The notes under the pieces: model-generated | What the model was told of the DNA's origin: nothing | Seen by the model: only the letters and a program-made list of their open reading frames with translations | Database searches by the model: none | Part shown: positions 35,272 to 44,223 of the stretch, piece by piece | How positions within the stretch are numbered: position 1 is the first letter of the stretch | Layout of the letters: every line of letters starts with the position of its first letter | Assembly (NCBI GenBank): GCA_000378025.1 | Contig: KB899087.1 | Location: forward strand, 2,356,001 to 2,420,000 | DNA from: Xanthobacteraceae bacterium 501b | Lineage (GTDB): Bacteria; Pseudomonadota; Alphaproteobacteria; Rhizobiales; Xanthobacteraceae | Length of the DNA: 64,000 nucleotides | Reading direction: 5' to 3' | Program-made: the position numbers and the translations under genes

Positions 35272-36264
35272 CTACTTCAGCAGGTCGACGTATTTCGCCA
35301 TCTTGGCGGCGTTGTCGAGATAGGCCTTGTTGGAGGCATCCGGCCCGTACCAGGTGGTGGCCAGTTCCTGCAGCTTCAGCGTCTCGATCGCCTTCGGGTT
35401 CTTGCTTGCCTTCTCGACCGCCGCGACGAGGATCTTGAAGATCTCCGGCTGCTCGTTCTTCAGCTTGGTGGAAACCGCCCAGCCGCGCTGCGAGCCTTCG
35501 ACGAAATCGGTCTTGAGGGTGGCGCCGATCAGCGGCGCATCGGGATACCAGTCCACCTTCTCGGCGGCGAAGATGGCGAGCGGGCGGACCTTCGACTTCA
35601 GCGGCAGGAAGCCTTCGCCGCCGACGAAGCCGACATCGACCTGGGCGCCGGCAGTGGCGTTGCGGGCCGGGCCGCCGCCATCATAGGTGACGATGCGCAG
35701 CTTGCTGGCATCGATGCCAGCGGCCTGGAAGGCCAGCACCATATTGGCATAGTCTGCCGAGGCCGGCTGCACGCCGATGCTGAGGCTGGACGGGTCCTTC
35801 TTCAGTTTCTCGAGCACCTCGGCGAAGGTCTGCACCGGCCCGCCGGACGAGGTAGCCGCCAGCGTGTAGTCACGCGACGGCAGGTTGATCATCGAGAAAT
35901 CCTCGACCTTGTAGGGCGCGTTCTGCAGAAGCACGGTCAGCGGGATATAGGGCGCCGCCGAGGTGCACAGGATCGAGTAGCCGTCGGCCGGCTGGTTCAG
36001 CGCATAGGAATTGCCGAGCTGGGTGCCGGCGCCGGGCTTGTTGACGATGACGAGAGGCTGGCCCAGCTCCTGCTCCAGATAGGGCATGAAGGCACGGGAG
36101 AGACGATCATTGTAACCGCCGGTGGCGAAGGGCACGATCACGTTGATCGGACGCGAGGGATAGGTCGCGGCGCGCAGGATGGACGGCATGGCGACCATGC
36201 CGGAGGCGACGGCAACGCCGCCGGCCGAAATCTTGAAGACGTCTCTGCGTGTGAAATGGGTCAT
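35272..36264 (-). CDS. tctC: Tripartite tricarboxylate transporter binding protein TctC
   Basis: A 330-residue periplasmic protein of the Bug/TctC family. It starts with a twin-arginine signal (THFTRRDVFKISAGG, then a hydrophobic run to about residue 34), so it is probably exported folded. PSRPINVIVPFATGGYNDRLSR is the family start, with the loop that holds the carboxylate. GGGAGG before the ATG fixes the start. The 12-base shared motif lies about 100 bases upstream. Confidence 0.9.
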   Translation of the reverse strand: MTHFTRRDVFKISAGGVAVASGMVAMPSILRAATYPSRPINVIVPFATGGYNDRLSRAFMPYLEQELGQPLVIVNKPGAGTQLGNSYALNQPADGYSILCTSAAPYIPLTVLLQNAPYKVEDFSMINLPSRDYTLAATSSGGPVQTFAEVLEKLKKDPSSLSIGVQPASADYANMVLAFQAAGIDASKLRIVTYDGGGPARNATAGAQVDVGFVGGEGFLPLKSKVRPLAIFAAEKVDWYPDAPLIGATLKTDFVEGSQRGWAVSTKLKNEQPEIFKILVAAVEKASKNPKAIETLKLQELATTWYGPDASNKAYLDNAAKMAKYVDLLK

Positions 36265-36362
36265 GTTTTCCTCCCGCCGTTCCATCTGGGTCCTTCGGCC
36301 GGCGACCATGAAGCGGCCGGCCCGTGTGGATTAGGCGGGGGCAAGACTGTCCCGCTGCCCGT

Positions 36363-36374
36363 CAACTGTCAACA
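36363..36374 (-). promoter_or_regulatory. Shared motif upstream of tctC
   Basis: CAACTGTCAACA, that is TGTTGACAGTTG on the minus strand, an exact copy. It is 99 bases upstream of the tctC start. Confidence 0.55.
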
Positions 36375-36545
36375 CATTTGCAGCCTGACTTGCCACCCGG
36401 GATCGCCCGTATTGACGGCAGGCAAGGACCGCGCAGGGCAACCATTATGGCGTCCTTGGCCGCAGAGTCGTTGAAACACGGCACGCCGCCGCCGATACCC
36501 CATCTTTCGACCGGCTGTGGAGGAGTGGGTCGAGCTTCATCAATC

Positions 36546-36557
36546 TGTTGACAGTTT
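36546..36557 (+). promoter_or_regulatory. Shared motif upstream of the AbrB-type operon
   Basis: TGTTGACAGTTT, eleven of twelve bases identical to the motif at 30393. It lies 218 bases before the AbrB-type start. Confidence 0.5.
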
Positions 36558-36774
36558 TCATTCCAGCTGTCTCTATCGCCCCATGCCCTGCCGGCGGGAA
36601 AACGGCCCGCTGCGAGACAGGCGCCAACAAACCGCCGCGCCGATGCGAAAAGTCGCGGCACATTCGGGAGGCCGTCATGTCCGAACGCCCGCGCCACCGC
36701 CGGATGCCGGCCTCCCGCCTTATCGCGAACGTGGTGACGGAAAAGCAGGCACGTGCCGGGCGGGCGATCGGGTG

Positions 36775-37929
36775 ATGGCGGCGCATCCCGCACCGCCGGA
36801 ACCCCCGAGCGAAGGGGGGGAATCACCCGTCTCCTCGCCGAGACCCACGCCGAGACCCACGCCGAGACCTTCTTGGCGCGCCTCCGGGTTGCGCCTCGTC
36901 GGCACCTATGCCGTCGCCACCGCCGCCGGCTATACCGCCTCGTTAATCCATGTCCCCCTGCCCTGGATGCTCGGCCCGCTGTTCGTCTGCGGCCTGCTGA
37001 ATGTCTCGGGCGTGCCGCTGCGGGCCGGGCCGCACCTGCGCGAGATCGGGCAGGTCATTGTCGGCCTCGCCATCGGCATGCGCTTCACCCCGCACCTGCT
37101 GCTGGTGTCGCTGGAACTTCTGCCGGCAATGCTGGTGGCGACGCTCTACATCATCATTGCCACCTTCATCGGCGCGTTGATCATGCGCCCGCTGGCGCGC
37201 ATCGATGCCACCACCGCCTTCTTCGCCACCGCCGCCGGCGGCATGGCCGACATGGCGGTGGTGGCGGCGGCGCGGGGCGGCGACACCAACGCGGTCTCCA
37301 TCGTCCACGCGCTGCGGGTGACGACGGTGGTCAGCCTCGTGCCGTTCATGGTGTTCGCCTTCGGCGAAGCCGGGAACGTCAACACGGCCGACCCCGCCGC
37401 CTCGCACGACCTGCTGCTGCTCGCGCTCGGCCTCGTCATCGCCTATCTCGGCGCGCAGGCGCTGCGCCCGACGGTGATCCCCAATCCCTGGCTGCTCGGC
37501 TCGCTGCTGCCAAGCGCGGCGCTCGGCGCCTCCGGCCTGCTCAATGTCGCGGTACCGGGCGTGCTTATCATCGCCGCGCAGGTGATGATCGGCGTCTGGC
37601 TCAGCATGCGCTTCCGGCGCGACCTGTTCGTGCGCCTGCCGCGCGTAGCCGCCTCCGGCCTGCTCATCGGCGTGCTGCTGATCGGCGCCGCCGCTATCGG
37701 GGCGGAAGGGCTCTCGCTGGCCACCGGCCTGCCGCTCACCACCAGCTTCCTCGCCCTCGCCCCGGCGGCGATCACCGAAATGGTGCTCACGGCCAAGGCG
37801 ATGCACGCCGATGCCGAGCTGGTAACCGCCTTCCACATCGTCCGCATCGCGGTGATCTCGTCGACCATCCTGATCGTCTTCCGCGTCTACCGCTTCGTGC
37901 TGAGGAGCCATTATGAATCTGGGGTTTGA
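36775..37929 (+). CDS. AbrB-family membrane protein (putative transporter)
   Basis: A 384-residue protein of the AbrB/DUF-type duplication family (PF05145), with about ten membrane helices in two halves. It has AGYTASLIHVPLPWMLGPLFVCGLL in the first half and PNPWLLGSLLPSAALGASG in the second. A Pro/Arg-rich tail (PRPTPRPTPRP, from a short DNA tandem repeat) precedes the first helix. The start is uncertain because the ribosome binding site is weak; GTG at 36772 also fits. It opens the operon with SDR, PrpD and dehydrogenase genes, so it may carry an intermediate. Confidence 0.75.
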   Translation: MAAHPAPPEPPSEGGESPVSSPRPTPRPTPRPSWRASGLRLVGTYAVATAAGYTASLIHVPLPWMLGPLFVCGLLNVSGVPLRAGPHLREIGQVIVGLAIGMRFTPHLLLVSLELLPAMLVATLYIIIATFIGALIMRPLARIDATTAFFATAAGGMADMAVVAAARGGDTNAVSIVHALRVTTVVSLVPFMVFAFGEAGNVNTADPAASHDLLLLALGLVIAYLGAQALRPTVIPNPWLLGSLLPSAALGASGLLNVAVPGVLIIAAQVMIGVWLSMRFRRDLFVRLPRVAASGLLIGVLLIGAAAIGAEGLSLATGLPLTTSFLALAPAAITEMVLTAKAMHADAELVTAFHIVRIAVISSTILIVFRVYRFVLRSHYESGV

Positions 37930-38707
37930 CGGCCGCCGCGCCGTCATCGTCGGCGGCAGCTACGGCATTGGCGAGGCCACCGCCGCGATCCTGCTACGCG
38001 AGGGCGCGCAGGTAATCATCGCCTCGCGCAGCCGGGACAATCTGGAGGCCGCCCGGACCCGTCTCGAAGCGGCCACCGGGCGCGCGCCAGAAATCTTCGT
38101 CGCCGATGTGGTGAAGGACGCCGGTTCGGCCGCCGCGCTGATGGAGGAGGTGCGGACCCGCTGGAGCGCGCTCGACCTCCTCGTCAGCGCCGTCGGCGGC
38201 AGCGTGCGGGCCGATTTCGACACGCTGAGCGACGAGGACTGGCTCGCCAGCTACGAGTTCAACGTGCTCTCCACCGTGCGCAGCGTGCGCGCCGCATTGC
38301 CCCTGCTGGCGGCGGGCGACGCCCCGGCCGTGGTGACGCTGGGCGCTGCGGCGGCGAAGATGCCCTATGCCCACCAGATCATGACCAACGTTCACAAGGC
38401 CGGCCTGCTCGGCCTCGTCAAGACGCTGGCGCTCGAACTCGGCGAGAAGGGAATCCGCATCAACGCGGTCGGCCCCGGCCGGACCCGCACCCCGCTCTGG
38501 ATCAACCGCGCCACCAAGATGGCGGCGGAGCGCGGCGTGCCGGTGGAGGAGATCTTCGCGGAATTCGCGGAAGAAATCCCGCTCAGGCGCTTCGCCGAGC
38601 CCAATGAGATCGCGGTCATGGTCGCCTGGCTCGCCAGCCCGCTCGCCAGCTACATCACCGGCCAATCCATCAATGTCGACGGCGGCATCGCGCGCGGCCT
38701 CGTTTAA
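37913..38707 (+). CDS. Short-chain dehydrogenase homologue lacking Ser-Tyr catalytic pair
   Basis: A 264-residue SDR fold: GGSYGIG nucleotide motif at 14-20 and the usual C-terminal SPLASYITGQSINVDGG. The active site is not canonical. Lys162 is present (TNVHKAGLLG) but the position four residues before it is Thr158, not Tyr, and the Ser position reads GAAAA (VVTLGAAAAKM). The NAG motif is replaced by AVGG. It may bind NAD(P) without classical SDR chemistry or catalyse another reaction. It overlaps the AbrB-type gene by 17 bases. Confidence 0.8.
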   Translation: MNLGFDGRRAVIVGGSYGIGEATAAILLREGAQVIIASRSRDNLEAARTRLEAATGRAPEIFVADVVKDAGSAAALMEEVRTRWSALDLLVSAVGGSVRADFDTLSDEDWLASYEFNVLSTVRSVRAALPLLAAGDAPAVVTLGAAAAKMPYAHQIMTNVHKAGLLGLVKTLALELGEKGIRINAVGPGRTRTPLWINRATKMAAERGVPVEEIFAEFAEEIPLRRFAEPNEIAVMVAWLASPLASYITGQSINVDGGIARGLV

Positions 38708-38718
38708 AGGAGAACAGA

Positions 38719-40086
38719 ATGTCCCATAAAGACGTTACCCGCCAGCTCGCCGCCTGGATTGTCGGCTGCAGGCTCGACGACATTCCCGCCCCCGTGCAGA
38801 CGGAGGGCGTGCGCACTTTCTTCAACTGGATGGGCTGTGCCGTCGGCGGCGCCCGCCATGAGACGGTGGACCGGGCGCTGGCCGGCATCTCCCCCTTCGC
38901 CGGCAAGCCGCAGGCGACCATCATCGGGCGCGGCGAGCGGCTGGACGTGCCAAACGCGGCGCTCATCAACGGTATTTCCTCGCATGTGCTCGACTATGAC
39001 GACACCCATCTGAAGACCATCATCCACCCCGCCGGCCCGGTCGCCTCGGCGCTGCTGGCGGCGGCCGAGTATCAGCCGATGTCAGGCGCGGACTTCCTCA
39101 ACGCGCTGATCGTCGGCGTCGAGGTGGAATGCCGCATCGGCAACAGCGTCTACCCCGCCCATTACGACCGCGGCTGGCACATCACCGGCACGACAGGCGT
39201 GTTCGGCGCCGCCGCCGCCGTCGGCCACATGCTGAAGCTCGACGCGACGCAGATGACCTGGGCGCTCGGCATCGCCGCGACGCAGGCCTCGGGCCTGCGC
39301 GAAATGTTCGGCACCATGTGCAAGAGCCTGCATCCGGGCGCGGCCGCCCGCAACGGCGCGCTGGCCGCTTTCCTCGCCAAGGCCGGCTTCGACAGCTCGC
39401 TGCAGGCGATCGAGGCGCCGCGCGGCTTCGCCAATGTGCTCTCCACCAAGCAGGATTATAACGAGATCCTCGGCGGGCTGGGCGAGACCTGGGAAGCCGG
39501 GCTCAATTCCTACAAGCCGTTCGCCTGCGGCATCGTCATCCACCCCACCATCGACGGCTGCCAGCAGTTGCGCGAGGAACTGGGCGACGCGGTGAACCAG
39601 ATTGCCGCCGTGCGCCTGCGCACCCATCCGCTGGTGCTGGAACTCACCGGCAAGCGCACGCCGAAGACCGGGCTGGAAACCAAGTTCAGCGTCTTCCACG
39701 CCGCCGCCTGCGCCCTGCTGCGCGGTGACGGTTCGCCCACCGCCTTCACTGACGAAGCCGCCAACGCGCCTGAGATCATCGCCCTGCGCGACAAGGTGGA
39801 CGCCACATCCGACACCTCGATCCATGAGGCATCGGTGGTGATCGAGGTTCAGTTCGAGGACGGGCGGGTGATCGAAAAGACGATCGAGCGCGCCATTGGC
39901 AGCCACGACAAGCCGCTGAGCAACGCCCATCTGGAGCGCAAATTCGCTCACCAGTCGGGGCTCGTGGTCGGCGACGAGGTCACGGAGCAGCTGATGGCCC
40001 TGTGCTGGCGCCTGCCGGAGCTGGCCGATGTCGGCGAGATCGCCCGCGCCTCGGTGCCGGCCGGCCTGCGCGACGCGGCGGAGTGA
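38719..40086 (+). CDS. MmgE/PrpD family protein, copy 1
   Basis: A 455-residue protein of the MmgE/PrpD family (2-methylcitrate dehydratase, cis-aconitate decarboxylase, iminodisuccinate epimerase). Typical segments are INGISSHVLDYDDTH, HPAGPVASALLAAAE, GIAATQASGLREMFGTMCKSLHPGAAARNG and SYKPFACGIVIHP. AAGGAGAA precedes the ATG. It probably acts on a di- or tricarboxylate. A second copy is at 46372. Both stand beside isocitrate/isopropylmalate-type dehydrogenase genes, suggesting dehydration or epimerisation coupled to oxidation. Confidence 0.85.
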   Translation: MSHKDVTRQLAAWIVGCRLDDIPAPVQTEGVRTFFNWMGCAVGGARHETVDRALAGISPFAGKPQATIIGRGERLDVPNAALINGISSHVLDYDDTHLKTIIHPAGPVASALLAAAEYQPMSGADFLNALIVGVEVECRIGNSVYPAHYDRGWHITGTTGVFGAAAAVGHMLKLDATQMTWALGIAATQASGLREMFGTMCKSLHPGAAARNGALAAFLAKAGFDSSLQAIEAPRGFANVLSTKQDYNEILGGLGETWEAGLNSYKPFACGIVIHPTIDGCQQLREELGDAVNQIAAVRLRTHPLVLELTGKRTPKTGLETKFSVFHAAACALLRGDGSPTAFTDEAANAPEIIALRDKVDATSDTSIHEASVVIEVQFEDGRVIEKTIERAIGSHDKPLSNAHLERKFAHQSGLVVGDEVTEQLMALCWRLPELADVGEIARASVPAGLRDAAE

Positions 40087-41189
40087 GCGCCGTGACCACG
40101 CACGCACCTCTGCGCATCGGCGTTCTCAATGGCGACGATATCGGCCATGAGATCGTCCCCGCCGCCCACGCCATCGCCGCAGCGGCGGCGCAGGCCTGCG
40201 GCCTCGCCATCGACTGGCGCCCCATGCCGCTCGGCCGCACGGCGCTGGACGAGCTCGGCCACACCATGCCGCCGGGCACGCTGGAAACCCTCGGCACGCT
40301 CGACGGCTTCATCCTCGGCCCGATCGGCCATCAGGCCTATCCGAAGGTGCCGGAGGCGATCAATCCGCACCCGATCCTGCGCAAGAGCTTCGACCTGTTC
40401 GCCAATGTGCGGCCCACCCGCTCCTATCCCGGGCTCGGCTGCCTTTACGACGATATCGACCTCGTCATCGTGCGCGAGAACAATGAGGGCTTCCAGCCGG
40501 ACCGCAACGTGGTGGCCGGCTGCGGCGAATTCCGCCCGACCCACGACACCACCATTTCGGTGCGCGTCATCACCCGCGAGGGCAGCCGCAAGGTCGCCCG
40601 CGCCGCCTTCGAGATCGCCCGCGCGCGCAAGAAGCGACTCACCGTCGTGCACAAGAACACGGTGTTCAAGCTCGGCTGCGGCATGTTCGTCGAGGAGTGC
40701 TACGAGGCCGGCAAGGAATTCCCCGACGTCGCCATCGAGGAAGTCATCGTCGACACCTTCGCGATGAAGCTGGTGCGCGAGCCGCAGCGCTTCGACGTGG
40801 TCGTCACGACAAACATGTTCGGCGACATCCTCACCGACGAAGCGGCGGGCCTCGTCGGCGGGCTCGGCATGGCGCCCGGCCTGTGCATCGGGCGCGGCGA
40901 CATCGCCATGGCGCAGGCCACCCATGGCTCGGCGCCCGATATCGCCGGCAAGGGCCTCGCCAACCCCTACGCGATGATCGAATCCACCCGGATGCTGATC
41001 GAATGGCTCGGCCGCCGGCGCGGCATTCCGGCCGCCGCCGAGGCGGCCGCGCTGATGAAAGCCGGCATCGACGCCGCGTTGGCGAACCCCGCCACCCGCA
41101 CGCCCGACATTCGCGGCACCGGCACCCAGGCCGACATGACCAACGCCGTTCTTTCCTACATGGAGACCCACGCTCATGCGCCGGCATAA
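40083..41189 (+). CDS. Isocitrate/isopropylmalate-type dehydrogenase, catalytic Tyr replaced
   Basis: A 368-residue beta-decarboxylating dehydrogenase fold. The GTG start overlaps the PrpD stop (GTGA); a GTG at 40092 is possible. Substrate and metal residues: Arg100 and Arg110 (LRKSFDLFANVRP), Arg131, Lys191 (HKNTVFK), Asp224, Asp248 and Asp252 (GDILTDE). At the position of the catalytic tyrosine in RENxEGxY the sequence reads RENNEGFQ (Gln138). Without this acid the decarboxylation or protonation step should differ. Substrate unknown. Confidence 0.8.
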   Translation: MSAVTTHAPLRIGVLNGDDIGHEIVPAAHAIAAAAAQACGLAIDWRPMPLGRTALDELGHTMPPGTLETLGTLDGFILGPIGHQAYPKVPEAINPHPILRKSFDLFANVRPTRSYPGLGCLYDDIDLVIVRENNEGFQPDRNVVAGCGEFRPTHDTTISVRVITREGSRKVARAAFEIARARKKRLTVVHKNTVFKLGCGMFVEECYEAGKEFPDVAIEEVIVDTFAMKLVREPQRFDVVVTTNMFGDILTDEAAGLVGGLGMAPGLCIGRGDIAMAQATHGSAPDIAGKGLANPYAMIESTRMLIEWLGRRRGIPAAAEAAALMKAGIDAALANPATRTPDIRGTGTQADMTNAVLSYMETHAHAPA

Positions 41190-42282
41190 AATCGCGCTCA
41201 TTCCCGGAGACGGCATCGGCTCCGACGTCATCAATGCCGGCCGCGAGGTGCTGGACGCGCTGGCCGCCAGCGATGGCAGCTTCGGCTTCGATTTCGAGAG
41301 CTTCGACTGGGGTTCGGACCGCTACCGCCGCGTCGGCACGATGATGCCGGCGGACGGGGTCGACACGCTGCGCGGCTTCGACGCCATCTATTTCGGCGCC
41401 GTCGGTGACCCGGAGATTCCCGACCACATCACCCTGTGGGAGCTGCGCCTCGCCATCTGCCAGGGGCTCGACCAATACGCCAATGTCCGCCCCTCACGCC
41501 TGCTGCCGAACATCACCGGCCCGCTGCGGCCGGAACTGGGCCGCGACATCGACTGGGTGATCGTGCGCGAAAACAGCGAGGGCGAATATGCCGGCGCCGG
41601 CGGGCGGGCGCATCGCGGCCTGCCGATCGAGGTCGGCATCGACGTTTCCGTCTTCACCCGCGCCGGCATCGAGCGCGTCTGCCGCTTTGCCTGCGAACTC
41701 GCCCTGTCGCGTCCGCGCAAGAAGCTCACCATCGTTACCAAGTCCAACGCCCAGCGCCACGGCATGGTGCTGTGGGACGAGGTGTGCCGGGGCGTGATCA
41801 AGGACTTCCCCGCGCTCGCTGTCGACTGGATGCTGGTGGATGCCATGACCATGCGCCTTGTGCTGCGCCCGGGCACGGTGGACACGGTGCTGGCGACCAA
41901 TCTGCACGCCGACGTGCTCTCCGACCTCGCCTCGGCGTTGAGCGGGAGCCTTGGCATCGGCGCCACGGCCAATCTGGCGCCGGATCGTTCCACCCCCTCG
42001 ATGTTCGAGCCGATCCACGGTTCCGGCTTCGACCTGGTCGGCAAGGGCATCGCCAACCCGATCGGCGCGTTCTGGAGCGCGGTGATGATGCTGGAGCATC
42101 TGGGCGAGGCGGACGCCGGCGCCCGGCTGATGGCTGCCATCGAGCAGGTGACGGCCGAGGGCACCGCCCTGACCCCGGATCTCGGCGGAACGGCAGGCAC
42201 TCGCGACGTGACGGCGGCGGTGATCGCCATCCTTCAACGTCAAAGTGTCGCAGAAGCCGGCACAACCCGGCGCAGTGCGTAG
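41176..42282 (+). CDS. Tartrate/D-malate dehydrogenase-like protein, first substrate Arg replaced
   Basis: A 368-residue member of the tartrate dehydrogenase/D-malate dehydrogenase branch, overlapping the previous gene by 14 bases. Arg105 (QYANVRP), Arg131, Tyr138 (RENSEGEYAG), Lys189 (TKSNAQRHGM), Asp222, Asp246 and Asp250 are in place. The first substrate arginine, present as Arg94 in the copy at 45275, is Cys95 here (LAICQGLDQY). The metal loop reads HADVLSD, not GDILSD. These changes suggest a shifted substrate range. Confidence 0.82.
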   Translation: MRRHKIALIPGDGIGSDVINAGREVLDALAASDGSFGFDFESFDWGSDRYRRVGTMMPADGVDTLRGFDAIYFGAVGDPEIPDHITLWELRLAICQGLDQYANVRPSRLLPNITGPLRPELGRDIDWVIVRENSEGEYAGAGGRAHRGLPIEVGIDVSVFTRAGIERVCRFACELALSRPRKKLTIVTKSNAQRHGMVLWDEVCRGVIKDFPALAVDWMLVDAMTMRLVLRPGTVDTVLATNLHADVLSDLASALSGSLGIGATANLAPDRSTPSMFEPIHGSGFDLVGKGIANPIGAFWSAVMMLEHLGEADAGARLMAAIEQVTAEGTALTPDLGGTAGTRDVTAAVIAILQRQSVAEAGTTRRSA

Positions 42283-42308
42283 AAACTGGAAGCCTTCCAA
42301 CGCGAAAC

Positions 42309-42320
42309 TGTTTACAATTG
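42309..42320 (+). promoter_or_regulatory. Shared motif, divergent copy, upstream of first GntR gene
   Basis: TGTTTACAATTG, ten of twelve bases as in the other copies; the TGT...ACA arms are kept. It ends four bases before the ATG of the GntR regulator, ideal for autorepression. Confidence 0.4.
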
Positions 42321-42324
42321 ACGG

Positions 42325-43026
42325 ATGAGCATCATCAGCGATTCCGCTCATTTGAGCGACCTGTCCGTTGTGAAGAGCGTCTCCCTCACGAGCGCGCTCG
42401 AAAAGGAACTCGAGCGCCTCATTCTGACAGGCGAGCTGGAGCCGGGGGTTCGGATCAACGAGATTCACCTCTCGAACCGCTTCGGCACCAGCCGCGGCCC
42501 GATCCGCGAGGCCACCCGCAGCCTTGAGGCGAAGGGGCTGGTCGAGGTGGTGCGCAATCGCGGCGTCTTCGTCCGGCGGCTGTCGGTCGAGGACGCGATC
42601 GAGATTTATGACGTGCGCGCCGCGCTGTTCGGCCAGGCAGGTCGCCTGCTAGCGGAGCGGATGACCGACGGGCTGCTGGCCGAACTGACCCGCATGGTCG
42701 ACGAGATGGACGCGGTGGCCGAGCGCGGCAGTTTCGACGATTATTACCCGCTCAATCTCGGCTTCCATAACCTCATCGTCAGCTCCTGCGGCAACCGCAC
42801 GCTGCTGGCCGAGTACCACCGCTTCGTCAACAAGCTGCATCTGTTCCGCGCCCGCGCGTTGGTGCAGGGCGGCGGCCTCGCCGTGTCGAACCGCGAGCAC
42901 CGGGCGATGCTGGAGGCGCTGGCGTCAGGCGATGGCGAGCGGGCGCAGGTAACGCATTGGCGCCATGTGGCGCTGGCCAAGCGCCGGCTCATCGCCGCCG
43001 TCGACGGCCACGCCCGCAACGACTGA
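42325..43026 (+). CDS. GntR-family regulator, FadR/VanR (FCD) type, copy 1
   Basis: A 233-residue regulator. The winged helix covers about residues 15-80 (LEKELERLILTGELEPGVRINEIHLSNRFGTSRGPIREATRSLEAKGLVE), and the all-helical FCD effector domain covers 90-215 with metal-site Asp/His candidates in IYDVRAALFGQAGRL, NLGFHNLIVSSCGN and SNREHRAML. FCD regulators bind small carboxylates. It ends the first module of organic-acid genes. It is a paralogue of the regulator at 44224, sharing GTSRGPIREA-type recognition helices. Confidence 0.87.
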   Translation: MSIISDSAHLSDLSVVKSVSLTSALEKELERLILTGELEPGVRINEIHLSNRFGTSRGPIREATRSLEAKGLVEVVRNRGVFVRRLSVEDAIEIYDVRAALFGQAGRLLAERMTDGLLAELTRMVDEMDAVAERGSFDDYYPLNLGFHNLIVSSCGNRTLLAEYHRFVNKLHLFRARALVQGGGLAVSNREHRAMLEALASGDGERAQVTHWRHVALAKRRLIAAVDGHARND

Positions 43027-43056
43027 GGGGCCGTGCCCCTCCCCGGCGGCCGCGCT

Positions 43057-43165
43057 CCCTCTCCCCGTCGGGGAGAGGGTTGGGGTGAGGGGGCACGCCG
43101 ACTTACCCGCGCTACACCCCCTCACCGACCCGCTGTGCGGGCCACCTCTCCCCATTGGGGAGAGG
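43057..43165. repeat. Dispersed double-hairpin repeat, copy 2
   Basis: The same layout as the element at 10481-10593: CCCTCTCCCC-GTC-GGGGAGAGGG (43057-43079), TTGGGGTGAGGGG, CCCCTCACCGACCCGCTGTGCGGG and CCTCTCCCC-ATT-GGGGAGAGG (43145-43165). It lies between convergent genes, where its hairpins could also end transcription from both sides. Confidence 0.8.
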
Positions 43166-43190
43166 ACGAGACCACGGAGGGATGCCCCCC

Positions 43191-44219
43191 TCACGCGGCG
43201 ACGGCGCGGGCCTCGATCTTTCGCGCGGCCACGCGGGCGGCGAGGCGGATGGCGGACTGGAAGGCGCCGATATCGGCCACGCCTTTGCCGACAATGTCGA
43301 AGGCCGTGCCATGCGCCGGGGTGGTGAACACCACTTCAAGCCCGGCGGTGATGGTCACGCCCTTGTTGAAGCCCTTCAGCTTGGTCGCGATCTGGCCCTG
43401 GTCGTGATACATCGCCAGCACACTGTCATAGGCGCCGGAAAACGCCTTGAGATAGACGGTGTCGGAGGGATAGGGCCCTTCGCAGGCGATGCCCTCCTTC
43501 GCCATCGCCTCTACAGCCGGGCGGATGATCTCGATCTCCTCCATGCCGAACAGCCCGCCCTCGCCGCCATGCGGGTTGAGCGCCGCCACCGCGATGCGGG
43601 GGCGGTCGATGCCGGCCTTGCGCATGGTCTCATCGGCGAGGCGCAGCGCGCCGCACACACTGTCGAACGTCACCTGGTCCAGCGCCGTGCGCAGCGAGAC
43701 ATGCGAGGTCACGCGCGTCATCCACTGGCCCTCCAGCACGTTCATCTCGCTGAATGGGCCCTTATGGTCGAGCAGATGGGCGAACATCTTGTGCTCGTCC
43801 GGAAAACGCCAGCCGCCTTTGAACATGGCCTGCTTGTTCAGCGGGGCGAAGCACACGCCGTCCACCTCCCCCGCCTTGGCGAAGTCGATGGCGCGGGCCA
43901 GCGTGTCGCCGGTCAGCCGGCCGGAATCGGGGTTGGCGACGCCGAGCGGGAAGGCGTCCGGGTCGGTATTGCCGAGGTCGACGAGCGGAATGCCCGGCGC
44001 GCTCCAGTCCACCGCGCCGGGGGACTCATAGCGCTGGAAGGCCAGCGTCACCCCGGCATGGCGCGCACCCATCTCAAGCACACGGGCATCGCCCACCACC
44101 ACCAGCCGCGCCACCTCGCCGAGGCCGCCCTGGCTCAGCAGGCGCGCGGTCTGTTCGGGGCCGATGCCGGTGCAGTCGCCGGGGGTGAGGGCGAGAATGG
44201 GGAGCGGGTGCGCGGTCAT
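43191..44219 (-). CDS. PdxA-family 4-phospho-hydroxyacid dehydrogenase-like protein
   Basis: A 342-residue PdxA-family protein. It begins PILALTPGDCTGIGPE. The three metal histidines are visible at 173 (TSHVSLRTAL), 217 (ALNPHGGEGGLFG) and 272 (MYHDQGQIATKLKGF), with the spacing of E. coli PdxA (166, 211, 266). PdxA proteins oxidise and decarboxylate 3-hydroxy-acid type substrates. Because it is cotranscribed with a GntR regulator in an organic-acid locus, a catabolic role (as for PdxA2, DenD or TphB relatives) is likelier than vitamin B6 synthesis. Confidence 0.83.
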   Translation of the reverse strand: MTAHPLPILALTPGDCTGIGPEQTARLLSQGGLGEVARLVVVGDARVLEMGARHAGVTLAFQRYESPGAVDWSAPGIPLVDLGNTDPDAFPLGVANPDSGRLTGDTLARAIDFAKAGEVDGVCFAPLNKQAMFKGGWRFPDEHKMFAHLLDHKGPFSEMNVLEGQWMTRVTSHVSLRTALDQVTFDSVCGALRLADETMRKAGIDRPRIAVAALNPHGGEGGLFGMEEIEIIRPAVEAMAKEGIACEGPYPSDTVYLKAFSGAYDSVLAMYHDQGQIATKLKGFNKGVTITAGLEVVFTTPAHGTAFDIVGKGVADIGAFQSAIRLAARVAARKIEARAVAA

Positions 44220-44223
44220 GAAA

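Larger units (their letters stand above)
36265..36774. other. 510-base divergent control region, tctC and AbrB-type gene
   Basis: No convincing gene lies here; frames on both strands read as arginine-rich noise. It holds two copies of the shared motif, one facing each way: CAACTGTCAACA at 36363-36374 and TGTTGACAGTTT at 36546-36557. They would suit control of the transporter and of the AbrB operon by the same regulator. The long leader of the AbrB-type gene (about 200 bases) shows no riboswitch-like structure that I can recognise. Confidence 0.6.

Noticed and set aside
36517-36774. In-frame N-terminal extension of the AbrB-type protein by 86 codons
   Set aside because: The extension is Arg/Cys/His-rich noise and overlaps the shared regulatory motif; family members start close to the first membrane helix.
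43027-43190. Small protein gene in the gap after the first GntR gene
   Set aside because: The open frames there are translations of the double-hairpin repeat shared with 10481-10593.
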